A stretch of 64,000 nucleotides of DNA from positions 16,006-80,005 of the forward strand of contig NZ_BILV01000022.1 in NCBI RefSeq assembly GCF_004000745.1, read 5' to 3'. Position 1 is the stretch's first letter; every line of letters starts with the position of its first letter. The position numbers were made by a program, and so were the translations under genes. A model generated the notes under the pieces. That model was not told the DNA's origin. It ran no database searches and was given only the letters and a program-made list of their open reading frames with translations. This DNA is from Paenibacillus barengoltzii NBRC 101215. Lineage in GTDB: Bacteria; Bacillota; Bacilli; Paenibacillales; Paenibacillaceae. Shown in pieces: positions 16,967 through 24,407 of this stretch.

Positions 16967-17164
16967 TTATAATTTGATTACGTTAGCAGCTTGAGGACCA
17001 CGGTTGCCGTCAGTGATTTCGAACTCAACGGCTTGGCCTTCTTCTAGAGTTTTGAAACCTTCACCTTGAATAGCGGAGAAGTGTACGAATACGTCTTCGC
17101 CACCTTCAACTTGGATGAAGCCATAGCCTTTTTCTGCGTTAAACCATTTAACTGTACCTTTCAA
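16967..17164 (-). CDS. cspA: cold shock protein, CspA family
   Basis: Single-stranded nucleic-acid chaperone, 65 residues, a five-strand OB fold. RNP1 (KGYGFIQV) and RNP2 (VFVHFSAI) are intact. The start is a TTG at 17164; AGGAGG lies seven bases upstream and no ATG is available in frame. The gene has its own promoter and terminator. The 5' leader is short (about 40 bases), unlike the long thermosensing leader of E. coli cspA, so it may be a constitutive rather than a cold-induced member. The paralogue (CspB, CspC or CspD) cannot be assigned. Confidence 0.96.
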   Translation of the reverse strand: MKGTVKWFNAEKGYGFIQVEGGEDVFVHFSAIQGEGFKTLEEGQAVEFEITDGNRGPQAANVIKL

Positions 17165-17210
17165 ATGAACAACCTCCTAAAAATAATCGCCATCATTGAC
17201 GAATACCCAT

Positions 17211-17239
17211 ATTATACTCTATGCCCACCGACAATGCAA
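17211..17239 (-). promoter_or_regulatory. sigma-A promoter of the cold-shock gene
   Basis: Leftward TTGCAT (17234-17239), 17-base spacer, TATAAT (17211-17216); about 47 bases upstream of the TTG start. Confidence 0.75.
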
Positions 17240-17403
17240 CGTGTCTGTTTGCCCACAACTTTTCGCACGAAAAACGCCGCCAGAATCGTATGGTTTCATT
17301 TGCTTTCCTCGGGGGCGTGAGTTATCATTTTACATAAAATATTCCCACTATACTGCGGGTTTCATACCTGCGGAGCAAAGCCAAAGATTGGAGAACGTCA
17401 GAG

Positions 17404-17637
17404 ATGATCAAAAAACACGAAATATACAAAAAAGACAAATGGAATATGATGACGGTAGAAGTTCAGGGCAGATACATCGTTCTCCGTGAAATTTCCGACC
17501 AATGGGGCGAGGAATCGCATACCTTCCTCAGTCGCCCAGCCATGATGGATTGGGTGAAACGCCGGTTCCCGAAAGAGGAATATGCCGGCAACGAGGCGGA
17601 ATGGAATGAAATTATGAACGCGTTTAAACAGGTGTAG
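17404..17637 (+). CDS. small hypothetical protein, 77 aa
   Basis: I do not recognise the family. The protein is soluble and rich in charged and aromatic residues; the first half looks like beta strands (WNMMTVEVQGRYIVLREI) and the second like amphipathic helices (MMDWVKRRF, AEWNEIMNAF). GGAG lies ten bases before the ATG. It is followed 37 bases later by a small membrane-protein gene on the same strand, so the two may form a unit. Confidence 0.68.
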   Translation: MIKKHEIYKKDKWNMMTVEVQGRYIVLREISDQWGEESHTFLSRPAMMDWVKRRFPKEEYAGNEAEWNEIMNAFKQV

Positions 17638-17674
17638 CCCGCCATTCAATCTCGTACGAAACGGAGCATGGATT

Positions 17675-17848
17675 ATGATGGACACTTCCAATCTCTTGAT
17701 CTTCATTATTTGCGCTTTTGCGCTGGGCATCGTGGTCATCCTGAACAAGGATCGGCTGGAGCCGCGTCTTAGGCGTGGTCTTGCCCTAGCCTCCGTCGTG
17801 CTGATTGCACTGGCGTTTGGGCTGATGATTTACAGCTTCCTTGTTTGA
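17675..17848 (+). CDS. small two-helix membrane protein, 57 aa
   Basis: A short gene on the same strand as its neighbours. The ATG at 17675 (or the next codon) has GGAG eight bases upstream. The 57-residue product has two hydrophobic segments, about residues 7-23 (LLIFIICAFALGIVVIL) and 36-56 (LALASVVLIALAFGLMIY), separated by a charged hinge NKDRLEPRLRRG, so both termini should lie on the outside if the hinge is cytoplasmic. It resembles many small Bacilli membrane proteins of unknown role, and no family name is offered. Confidence 0.6.
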   Translation: MMDTSNLLIFIICAFALGIVVILNKDRLEPRLRRGLALASVVLIALAFGLMIYSFLV

Positions 17849-17962
17849 TCCCCTATATTTCCTGCAGCAGGCGGTCATACTAAGAAAATGCCCAAAGCGA
17901 AACCGACCCTAGGGTTTGGATCACGTTGGGCTCCCGACATTCTTAAGGGAGGTTTTCTTGGT

Positions 17963-19882
17963 ATGCGATCGAAGCGCATTTCACGTGCGATTCCCCTGTT
18001 GCTCACCGGCTCCCTGCTCGCTGCCGCATTCCCGGGCAGTGCTGCGATGGGCCAGCCGACCTTATTTTACCCAGACCAAAGGAGGATTCCGATGAGCACT
18101 GTAATGAAACGTTCTGAAGTGCCCAAAGAGCACACATGGCAGCTCCAGGATTTGTTCCCGGATCAAGCTGCTTGGGACAAATCGTATAACGACCTTAAGG
18201 CGTTGAAAGACAAAGCCTCCGAATTCGAAGGCAAACTGACGGATGCACAACATATCAAAGCCGTGTTTGAACTGGAAGATGAGCTTTCACTGCAAATTGA
18301 GCGGCTCTACGTATACGCCCATCTTCATCATGATGAGGACACCACCAACCCTACATATCAGGCCCTAGTGCAAAAAGCGAAAAAGTTAAGCGTCGAAGTC
18401 AGCGAGGCCTTGTCATTTATTACGCCGGAAATTTTAGCCCTGCCGGAGCAGGAGCTCGACAAGCTGATTGACGATCCTGCGCTGGCGGATTACAAGTTCA
18501 CCTTGCAGGAAATCAAACGCGAAAAGGCGCATGTTCTCAGCAAAACGGAAGAAGCGTTGCTTGCCCAAGTGGGCAATTTGTCGCAGGCGCCGCAGCAAAT
18601 TTTTGGCATGATCAACAATGCCGATATGAAATTCCCGAAAATCAAAGACGAAAACGGAAACGAAGTGGATTTAACCCACGGCAGCTACATTCAGTTCCTG
18701 GAGAATCCTAACCGCGAAGTTCGCGAGCGGGCATTTAAAGCAGTTTACGAAACTTATCGGAAGCAGAAAAATACCATCGCCGCTACGCTGAGCGCGAACG
18801 TGAACAAGAACATGTTCTACTCGCGGGTTCGCAAATATCCTTCCGTGCTGGAAATGTCTCTTTATGGGGACAACATTCCGAAGGAAGTGTATACGAACCT
18901 GATCGACGCCGTGCATGAAAGCTTGCCGCTCCTGCAACGTTACATGAAGCTGCGCAAGAAGCTGCTGGGCGTTGACGAACTGCATATGTATGACTTGTTC
19001 GCTCCGCTCGTTGAGGAATACAAGTGGGAAATCCCTTATGAAGAAGCGAAGAAAATGGTCGCGGAAGGACTCCAGCCGCTGGGCGAGGAGTACCTGAAGG
19101 TGCTTCGCGAAGGCTTCGAAAACCGCTGGATCGATGTGTACGAGAACGAAGGCAAACGCACCGGCGCTTACAGCTGGGGCGCTTACGGCACCCATCCTTA
19201 CGTGCTGCTCAACCATAAGGACAATCTGAACAGCATGTTCACTTTGGCGCATGAGATGGGGCACGCGTTGCATTCGTATTTTTCGGATGAAGCCCTGAAA
19301 TACCGTGATGCCCAATACACCATCTTCCTGGCTGAGGTAGCCTCGACGACCAACGAAGCGTTGCTGATGGATTATCTGCTTAAGAAATCCACAGATCCTA
19401 AACAGAAGCTGTATCTGCTCACTTACTACGCTGACCAGTTCCGGACCACGTTGTTCCGGCAAACGATGTTCGCCGAATTCGAGAAGCTCATCCATGAGCG
19501 CGCAGAAGCCGGCGAATCACTTACACCGCAGGAACTGTCGGAAATTTATTACGACTTGAATGTGAAATACCATGGCAAAGACATGGTTGTGGATCAGGAT
19601 ATCGAAATGGAATGGGCACGGATCCCTCATTTCTATACGAGCTTCTACGTTTATAAATACGCTACCGGCTTCTCTGCAGCGACCAGCTTCTCGAAGCAAA
19701 TTCTTGAGGAAGGCAAACCGGCGGTTGACCGTTATCTCGGCTTCCTGAAGAGCGGCGGGAGCGACTACTCGATTAACATTCTGAAAAAAGCCGGGGTCGA
19801 CATGTCCTCGCCGCAGCCGATTCGCGAAGCGATGAGCGTGTTCGAGAACGTGATCGAGCAAATGGAACAGTTGACGAGCTAA
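17963..19882 (+). CDS. pepF: oligoendopeptidase F (M3 metallopeptidase)
   Basis: Zinc metallopeptidase that cuts oligopeptides. The catalytic core gives the usual length of about 596 residues when read from the ATG at 18092, which has a perfect AAAGGAGG six bases upstream and begins MSTVMKRSEVPKEHTW as in typical PepF. In that numbering HExxH is His387-Glu388-His391 (HEMGH), with the third ligand in the LAEVASTTNE segment. An in-frame ATG at 17963, with AAGGGAGG ten bases upstream, adds 43 residues that read as a Sec signal peptide: basic n-region RSKRISR, hydrophobic IPLLLTGSLLAAAF and an SAA cleavage site. I give the longer form here. Both forms may be made; which dominates is not visible from sequence. 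A terminator follows. Confidence 0.93.
   Translation: MRSKRISRAIPLLLTGSLLAAAFPGSAAMGQPTLFYPDQRRIPMSTVMKRSEVPKEHTWQLQDLFPDQAAWDKSYNDLKALKDKASEFEGKLTDAQHIKAVFELEDELSLQIERLYVYAHLHHDEDTTNPTYQALVQKAKKLSVEVSEALSFITPEILALPEQELDKLIDDPALADYKFTLQEIKREKAHVLSKTEEALLAQVGNLSQAPQQIFGMINNADMKFPKIKDENGNEVDLTHGSYIQFLENPNREVRERAFKAVYETYRKQKNTIAATLSANVNKNMFYSRVRKYPSVLEMSLYGDNIPKEVYTNLIDAVHESLPLLQRYMKLRKKLLGVDELHMYDLFAPLVEEYKWEIPYEEAKKMVAEGLQPLGEEYLKVLREGFENRWIDVYENEGKRTGAYSWGAYGTHPYVLLNHKDNLNSMFTLAHEMGHALHSYFSDEALKYRDAQYTIFLAEVASTTNEALLMDYLLKKSTDPKQKLYLLTYYADQFRTTLFRQTMFAEFEKLIHERAEAGESLTPQELSEIYYDLNVKYHGKDMVVDQDIEMEWARIPHFYTSFYVYKYATGFSAATSFSKQILEEGKPAVDRYLGFLKSGGSDYSINILKKAGVDMSSPQPIREAMSVFENVIEQMEQLTS
18078..18094 (+). 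promoter_or_regulatory. internal ribosome binding site and second start of pepF
   Basis: AAAGGAGG (18078-18085), six-base spacer and ATG (18092), inside the frame opened at 17963. It would produce a cytosolic enzyme lacking the signal peptide. Confidence 0.7.
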
Positions 19883-19905
19883 CCTGTCCATGCCCCTATC
19901 GACTA

Positions 19906-19940
19906 CAAAATCCCTTGCCCCAAGCGGACAAGGGATTTTA
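19906..19940 (+). terminator. pepF terminator
   Basis: AAAATCCCTTG / CAAGGGATTTT around an 11-base loop; ends 28 bases before the lapA-like start. Confidence 0.75.
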
Positions 19941-19967
19941 TACTGTCCTAGAAGGAGGTGTACCCTC

Positions 19968-20339
19968 ATGAAAATCCAATGGTCCCTAATTCTGGCTTTA
20001 GTCTTTGCCTTGATTACCGCCGTATTTGCGGTGATCAACGTCGATCCGGTGCAGGTCAATTTACTGTTTGGCTCCGTCAGCCTTCCGTTGATTTTGCTGA
20101 TCCTCGGCAGTACGCTGCTTGGCGGTATCATCGTCGGGGCGTTTGGCATTTACCGCGGCTATCGCCTTCAACGCGAAGTTAAAGGCCTGCATGCGAAGCT
20201 TGTACATATCCAGGAAGCTACCGGCTATGTTTTCCCGGAACCGGAGAAGCCAGAGCGCGGTAAAAAGAAGAAAGCTGCCAGCCATGAAGCTGAAACGGAA
20301 GCTGAATCGGCGGAGGAGGACTCCCCCATCCAGTCTTAA
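19968..20339 (+). CDS. LapA family protein (DUF1049)
   Basis: Small inner-membrane protein of the lipopolysaccharide-assembly-protein-A-like family, 123 residues. Two hydrophobic segments (about 5-23, IQWSLILALVFALITAVFA, and 40-60) flank the conserved INVDPVQVNLLFG loop. A short coiled region and a charged tail (KKKK, then acidic) follow. The ATG has GAAGGAGG seven bases upstream. In Gram-positives there is no LPS, so the role is unknown. It leads into the M42 peptidase gene 40 bases downstream, which may be co-transcribed. Confidence 0.85.
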   Translation: MKIQWSLILALVFALITAVFAVINVDPVQVNLLFGSVSLPLILLILGSTLLGGIIVGAFGIYRGYRLQREVKGLHAKLVHIQEATGYVFPEPEKPERGKKKKAASHEAETEAESAEEDSPIQS

Positions 20340-20379
20340 TGCGGACTAAAGCATCCCACCTATCTTAAGGAGGTTTCCC

Positions 20380-21417
20380 ATGAATATTCAACCGAATGAA
20401 ACCTATATTTTAAATTTTCTCAAAACTTTGCTGGACACCCCAAGCCCAAGCGGCTTTACCCACAATATCATGACGCTTATCGGACGAGAGGCCGAAGCAC
20501 TGGGCGTGCCTTGCAGCTTTAATGAAAAAGGCGGCGCGATCCTGACCATTCCTGGACGCGACTCGTCGCGGCGCATCGCCCTCAGCGGCCATGTGGACAC
20601 GTTAGGTGCCATGGTGCGCGCCATCCGTTCGAACGGTACGCTGGCGATTACCTCGGTTGGCGGGTTCATGATGAACAGTATCGAGAACGAATACTGCCAA
20701 ATCCACACCCGCAGCGGACGGGTATATACCGGCACGATCCTGTCGACCCATCCTTCCGTTCACGTCTACAGTGACGCCCGCGATTTCAAACGCGAGGAGA
20801 AGAACATGGAGGTCCGGATCGATGAGGTGGTGGAAAATAAAGAGGACGTGCTGAAGCTTGGGATCGGGGTCGGCGACTTCATTTCGTTTGATGCCCGCGC
20901 TGTAATCACGCCTAGCGGATTCATTAAATCCCGTCATCTGGACGACAAAGCCAGTGTAGCGGCCTTGTTCGGGCTGATCGAATCGATCCGCCGCGAAGGC
21001 TGGACGCCGCGCCATGATCTGGTGTTCCTCATCTCCAACTATGAGGAAGTGGGACACGGTGCCTCCTGGATTCCGGACGGCGTGAACGAAATGATCGCCG
21101 TTGACATGGGCGCCATGGGCGATGATCTGAGCTGCAAAGAGACCGATGTCTCCATTTGCGCCAAGGACTCCAGCGGCCCTTATGATTATGAGATGACCAC
21201 TCGGCTGATTGAACTGGCCAAAGGCCTTGGCATCCCGCATGCCGTTGATATTTATCCGTATTACGGCTCGGATGCCTCGGCTTCCTTGCGGGGCGGCCAC
21301 AATATCCGCGCCGCGCTGATCGGACCGGGTGTGCATGCCTCGCACGCTATGGAGCGGACGCATAAACTGGCGGTCATCAATACGACTCGCCTGCTTGCAG
21401 CTTATGTTGCCGATTAA
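20380..21417 (+). CDS. M42 family metallopeptidase (glutamyl aminopeptidase-like)
   Basis: Co-catalytic zinc aminopeptidase of the PepA/FrvX/YsdC group forming tetrahedral dodecamers. The 345 residues carry the metal ligands in SGHVDTLG (His and Asp, about 69-74), SRHLDDKASV (Asp ligand), NYEEVGHGAS (catalytic Glu and metal Glu) and AVDMGA, with a late histidine in GVHASHAMERTH. The ATG follows TAAGGAGG. The stop overlaps the next gene start by 14 bases, indicating coupling with the phosphodiester glycosidase. Substrate is probably peptides released from protein breakdown. Confidence 0.92.
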   Translation: MNIQPNETYILNFLKTLLDTPSPSGFTHNIMTLIGREAEALGVPCSFNEKGGAILTIPGRDSSRRIALSGHVDTLGAMVRAIRSNGTLAITSVGGFMMNSIENEYCQIHTRSGRVYTGTILSTHPSVHVYSDARDFKREEKNMEVRIDEVVENKEDVLKLGIGVGDFISFDARAVITPSGFIKSRHLDDKASVAALFGLIESIRREGWTPRHDLVFLISNYEEVGHGASWIPDGVNEMIAVDMGAMGDDLSCKETDVSICAKDSSGPYDYEMTTRLIELAKGLGIPHAVDIYPYYGSDASASLRGGHNIRAALIGPGVHASHAMERTHKLAVINTTRLLAAYVAD

Positions 21418-22177
21418 GGAGCAACGCTGGGGAATCGCCATGGCTTCGGTCATGGCGATTTTTCTCATCATCCTGCTGATGATGAGCTGGGGCAGCCGCT
21501 ACCTGATCCCCCGCCATTATGAATATCATGAGCTTACCGCAGCAAACGGTGTCAAACTGCATGCCTTAGTCGCCGATCCGGAGCGAATTGAACTGCGGGC
21601 GGCGGATCAGCCGTTGGGACGTTACCGCGTGTATGGGATGAACGGCGGTTTCTTCTATAACGATGCTGTGTTGTCGCTGGCAGTAAACAACGATCAGCCG
21701 GTGCAAGGCACGGCAGGCTCCTACGGCTCCGGCTGGTTTAACGCCAAATACGCCCGCGGCACGCTCGTCTGGGACGGCGCTGCGGGCAGCTTCTCGGTGC
21801 AGGTGGTCTCCGCCGCAAGCGAGCTGGCCGTTACGGACCGCACCCGCTATTTTGCCCAAGGCGGCGTCAGCATGAAGCTGCCGGATGACGCTGGATGGCG
21901 GGCCGCAGCGGTAGAAGCCGAGCACCTGCCGAATCCCGATGAGAACCGGCTCCGCTCCGGTCTCGCGTATGATGCCAGCGGCCGGCTGTGGCTGATCGTC
22001 ACCCCCACCCGCTGCACCGCCGAAGCGTTCCGCACCGCCGTCAAGTCCGCCCTGGCCGACGGCGGGCTCGTCGACGGCATCTTCCTCGACGGCGACGGCT
22101 CCGCGCAGCTAAACGCCGCCGAAACCAAGCTAAACGGCGATTCCCGGGATTTGCGGCAGATGATTGTGATTCGGTGA
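21404..22177 (+). CDS. phosphodiester glycosidase family protein, membrane anchored
   Basis: NAGPA-type phosphodiester glycosidase domain with an N-terminal anchor, 257 residues from the ATG at 21404. Residues 13-28 are hydrophobic (MASVMAIFLIILLMMS) after a short basic start, so the domain faces outside. Family landmarks: YGMNGGFFYND early, LRSGLAYDASGRLWLIV, and near the end GGLVDGIFLDGDGSAQL. The chosen start overlaps the M42 stop; the ATG at 21440 is a fallback. Related proteins remove sugars linked through phosphodiesters or act on cell-wall glycans. The substrate is unknown. GC content rises to very high values near the 3' end. Confidence 0.82.
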   Translation: MLPIKEQRWGIAMASVMAIFLIILLMMSWGSRYLIPRHYEYHELTAANGVKLHALVADPERIELRAADQPLGRYRVYGMNGGFFYNDAVLSLAVNNDQPVQGTAGSYGSGWFNAKYARGTLVWDGAAGSFSVQVVSAASELAVTDRTRYFAQGGVSMKLPDDAGWRAAAVEAEHLPNPDENRLRSGLAYDASGRLWLIVTPTRCTAEAFRTAVKSALADGGLVDGIFLDGDGSAQLNAAETKLNGDSRDLRQMIVIR

Positions 22178-22262
22178 GACCTAACTTGGCGGAATATGGA
22201 CGTTAGCAAAGTTTTAGGTTGGGCTGTATGGTAGATTTATGGTAAGTTTATTAATGTTATAC

Positions 22263-22302
22263 AAAAACGCCTATTCGTTTAAAAGAACGAATAGGCGTTT
22301 TT
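22263..22302. terminator. perfect bidirectional terminator ending the quorum-sensing cassette
   Basis: AAAAACGCCTATTCGTT / AACGAATAGGCGTTTTT, 17 perfect pairs, six-base loop. It serves the leftward peptide gene and the rightward glycosidase gene. Confidence 0.93.
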
Positions 22303-22325
22303 CGTTGTCCATATGTATGCAGAAA

Positions 22326-22445
22326 TTAAAAGCCACCATGCATATCAAAAGTTGATACAGTTGGTTTCTCTGGATGAACGCTACCAGGTGAAACAACTAA
22401 TAAAGATAACAGAACCGCAAAAACAACAATGAATTTGGATTTCAT
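22326..22445 (-). CDS. secreted propeptide of an RRNPP-type signalling cassette, 39 aa
   Basis: A 39-codon gene directly after the receptor gene. Its ATG overlaps the receptor stop (ATGA), and the GAGGTG of the receptor's last codons acts as ribosome binding site. The product has a Phr-like layout: basic n-region MKSK, a 14-residue hydrophobic core (FIVVFAVLLSLLVV), a SPGS-type cleavage region near residues 19-23, and a short C-terminal part ending TVSTFDMHGGF. By analogy with Phr, NprX and similar systems the signal would be a C-terminal fragment of about 5-10 residues (for example FDMHGGF), reimported by an oligopeptide permease. The exact mature peptide is a guess. A perfect terminator follows. 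Confidence 0.8.
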   Translation of the reverse strand: MKSKFIVVFAVLLSLLVVSPGSVHPEKPTVSTFDMHGGF

Positions 22446-23809
22446 ATACCTCTATTCACCTCACAAACGATAGTTTTATACTTCTGGCATATTTCCTGGG
22501 AAGCCATATCTCTATGATGTTCAAATAATACCATAAAACTGATAATGAGTTCCTTATTATTCATTATAATTGAATTTTCCAGTCCTTGCATCAGAAAATT
22601 AAAACCTTTAATGTAATCCTTTCTTTGTAAATAGTAAAAGGTGAGATTATATATGAATCTGTTGTACTTGTCGGGTAAGACCTGATTATTATACAGATCA
22701 TTTGACTTTTTGTGGTTGATATATGCGTCTATTTCTGAATTAAATTGGTGAAGTATGAAGTCAACGTTTATCTGATGTAGGTTTGCAGCACGCATAATAT
22801 TTAAAAGGGCAAGAATAATTTCATCCGGATTTTCTTGAGCAAACGATACGTATTCTTGTAAAACTTCAATCTGACCTGTCATCAGTTTATAGACATATAA
22901 ATTAGCCTTCGCCCATTTTTCAAATAAACCTAACCAGCGAATTGTATCCTGATCAGTTTCCTGGACCCAACTTAAATCGGCGTAATCATTTGTATATTTC
23001 AAAGCTTGATCATAATCTCCTCTACCCTCGCAAGCTTCCCCACATAACAATTTGGCATACGCAATGTAAGCAAACAATGGCCCATTTAACTTCTTCTGTA
23101 ATTCCAAAATTTCTTTATTTGAGCGTCGTTTACTGAAATAGATTATGCTAGCTTTATGTTCCATCTCCTTAGCAAAATCCTCAAGCCGGTCCCACTGACG
23201 AAGCGAACGGTATAAATTTGCCAAATCCTTCAGCGCATCCAACTGCGTAACCTCATCCAGCCGATCTACGTAGGGTTCAAATTGGTAAGCAATTTTGAGA
23301 TTGTGAGCCTGGTCCGACCCAATCCGAATCTTAAACAGCCGATACTGGCATAAAGCTAACCGCTCAGAATGTTGCTTTGTTTCGCTCATGGCCACATTTT
23401 CATACAGAATCTCCGCAGCACCATATAATCCCTTCTCATAAAACTCCTCGGCCAGCTCGAATAAGGACGTAGAGTACGTCAAATTATCCAACAGCATGCA
23501 TATCGTTCTGCGAATGCAATCCAGCTTGTTCAATTCAGCACATTTCCGAAGGAAAGGGGCCACTCTCCGCCAATCTGGATTTCTCTCTTGCAGATAATCG
23601 TTAATATAATGCTCATAAAAATGCCCCATGGGTAAGCCCATGATCTCCGTAATTCGATCCAAATGATCGATGGTTAAGGTGCGGTTACCATTGAGAATAT
23701 AACTTAACGTCCCCGCATTAATATTTAATTTGGCAGAGAATTGACTTAAACTTAACTCATTTTCTTTCATAAAGCAGTGAACTTCCGCCAGAATCGTTGC
23801 TGTACTCAT
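22442..23809 (-). CDS. RRNPP-type receptor/regulator (XRE HTH + TPR repeats)
   Basis: DNA-binding quorum-sensing receptor, 455 residues from the ATG at 23809 (a GTG at 23824 is possible). Residues about 8-60 are an XRE HTH: ENELSLSQFSAKLNINAGTLSYILNGNRTLT, then a linker GLPMGHFYEHYINDYL. The rest is all helical with TPR-like pairs such as LFELAEEFYEKGLYGAAEILYENVA, LDALKDLANLYRSLRQWDRLEDFAKEM and FIYNLTFYYLQRKDYIKGFNFLMQGL, the architecture of PlcR, NprR, AimR and the AloR receptors of Paenibacillus. The overlapping downstream gene encodes a secreted propeptide. The promoter carries a dyad over its -10 box, predicting autoregulation. Base composition is more AT-rich than neighbours, consistent with acquisition by transfer. 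Confidence 0.9.
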   Translation of the reverse strand: MSTATILAEVHCFMKENELSLSQFSAKLNINAGTLSYILNGNRTLTIDHLDRITEIMGLPMGHFYEHYINDYLQERNPDWRRVAPFLRKCAELNKLDCIRRTICMLLDNLTYSTSLFELAEEFYEKGLYGAAEILYENVAMSETKQHSERLALCQYRLFKIRIGSDQAHNLKIAYQFEPYVDRLDEVTQLDALKDLANLYRSLRQWDRLEDFAKEMEHKASIIYFSKRRSNKEILELQKKLNGPLFAYIAYAKLLCGEACEGRGDYDQALKYTNDYADLSWVQETDQDTIRWLGLFEKWAKANLYVYKLMTGQIEVLQEYVSFAQENPDEIILALLNIMRAANLHQINVDFILHQFNSEIDAYINHKKSNDLYNNQVLPDKYNRFIYNLTFYYLQRKDYIKGFNFLMQGLENSIIMNNKELIISFMVLFEHHRDMASQEICQKYKTIVCEVNRGI

Positions 23810-23858
23810 TGGCTTTCTCACCACACATTCTTTAGATAAAATGAGGTTGGAATTATAT

Positions 23859-23897
23859 GTATGAAATAAATATATCTTGTTTTCATACTATGGTCAA
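23859..23897 (-). promoter_or_regulatory. promoter and dyad operator of the quorum-sensing cassette
   Basis: Leftward TTGACC (23892-23897), 17-base spacer, TATATT (23869-23874). A perfect inverted repeat, GTATGAAA and TTTCATAC separated by 14 bases (23859-23866 and 23881-23888), brackets the -10 box. This is the position of a repressor site; the HTH receptor encoded downstream is the obvious candidate to bind it. Confidence 0.75.
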
Positions 23898-23919
23898 TTT
23901 TGGTATTTTACAAGGAAGT

Positions 23920-23962
23920 AAAAAAATCCTTGCTCTCCCTATTAAGAGACTGCAAGGATTTT
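23920..23962 (-). terminator. leftward terminator upstream of the cassette promoter
   Basis: AAAATCCTTGC / GCAAGGATTTT with an inner TCTC..GAGA pairing in the loop; leftward T7 tail. It would insulate the cassette from the ABC-F transcript. Confidence 0.7.
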
Positions 23963-23987
23963 ACTATGAAGTTATCCTAGTTGGCGT

Positions 23988-24030
23988 AAAAAAATCCTTC
24001 TAATTCCCTCACTATAAGTGAATGTAAGGA
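23988..24030 (-). terminator. second, degenerate leftward terminator-like hairpin
   Basis: TCCTT / AAGGA outer stem and an inner TCACT-TAT-AGTGA hairpin, leftward T7 tail. It appears to be a diverged copy of the hairpin at 23920-23962: both contain AAAAAAATCCTT, CCCT and AAGGA in the same order. Confidence 0.5.
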
Positions 24031-24064
24031 CTATTGTTGTGGGCTCTTTTCTGTTATCGGCGAG

Positions 24065-24125
24065 CAAAAAACCTTTAAGCCGCCATATCCCGCCCACTCG
24101 AACCGGTTTGTGCTTAAAGGTTTTT
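24065..24125. terminator. long-stem bidirectional terminator-like hairpin
   Basis: AAAAAACCTTTAAGC / GCTTAAAGGTTTTTT, 15 perfect pairs, 31-base loop. T tracts on both strands. It is the third hairpin in 200 bases downstream of the ABC-F gene. Confidence 0.65.
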
Positions 24126-24130
24126 TATTA

Positions 24131-24312
24131 TATATGAAAAATCGAATAGAATTCGCCCGTTTTGACGATTTCGCCGAAATCTATATGAAATTTCATATAC
24201 ATTTCGGCTTCCGAACCGCAAATCCCTCAATTCTATATGAAAAATCGAGTAGATTACGGGCGATCACCGCATAATAGAGGAAATGTACGCGAAAAATCGA
24301 GTACAATTGGGG
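24131..24312. repeat. cluster of intergenic repeats and a 36-base palindrome
   Basis: Three copies of a 29-base unit, TATATGAAAAATCGA followed by A/G-TAGA and an ACGGGCG-like end: 24131-24159, 24234-24262 and a diverged one at 24286-24312. Between the first two sits a near-perfect 36-base palindrome (24173-24208; GCCGAAAT arms around TATATGAAATTTCATATA, one mismatch). No gene is seen in 23963-24407. Confidence 0.7.
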
Positions 24313-24407
24313 TGGCTATCATTCCTGCACCTGTTGCAAGTACAACATCCAAGGCTGGACTGAAATTGCAGCGCAGCGCCCAAGTGCATGAAAACTCACA
24401 ACCACCC

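Noticed and set aside
18671..19495. A 274-codon open frame on the - strand
   Set aside because: Antisense to pepF; no start signal and a composition typical of reverse-complement shadows.
24131..24312. CRISPR-like repeat/spacer array
   Set aside because: Only three diverged units with unequal spacing, embedded dyads and no cas genes.
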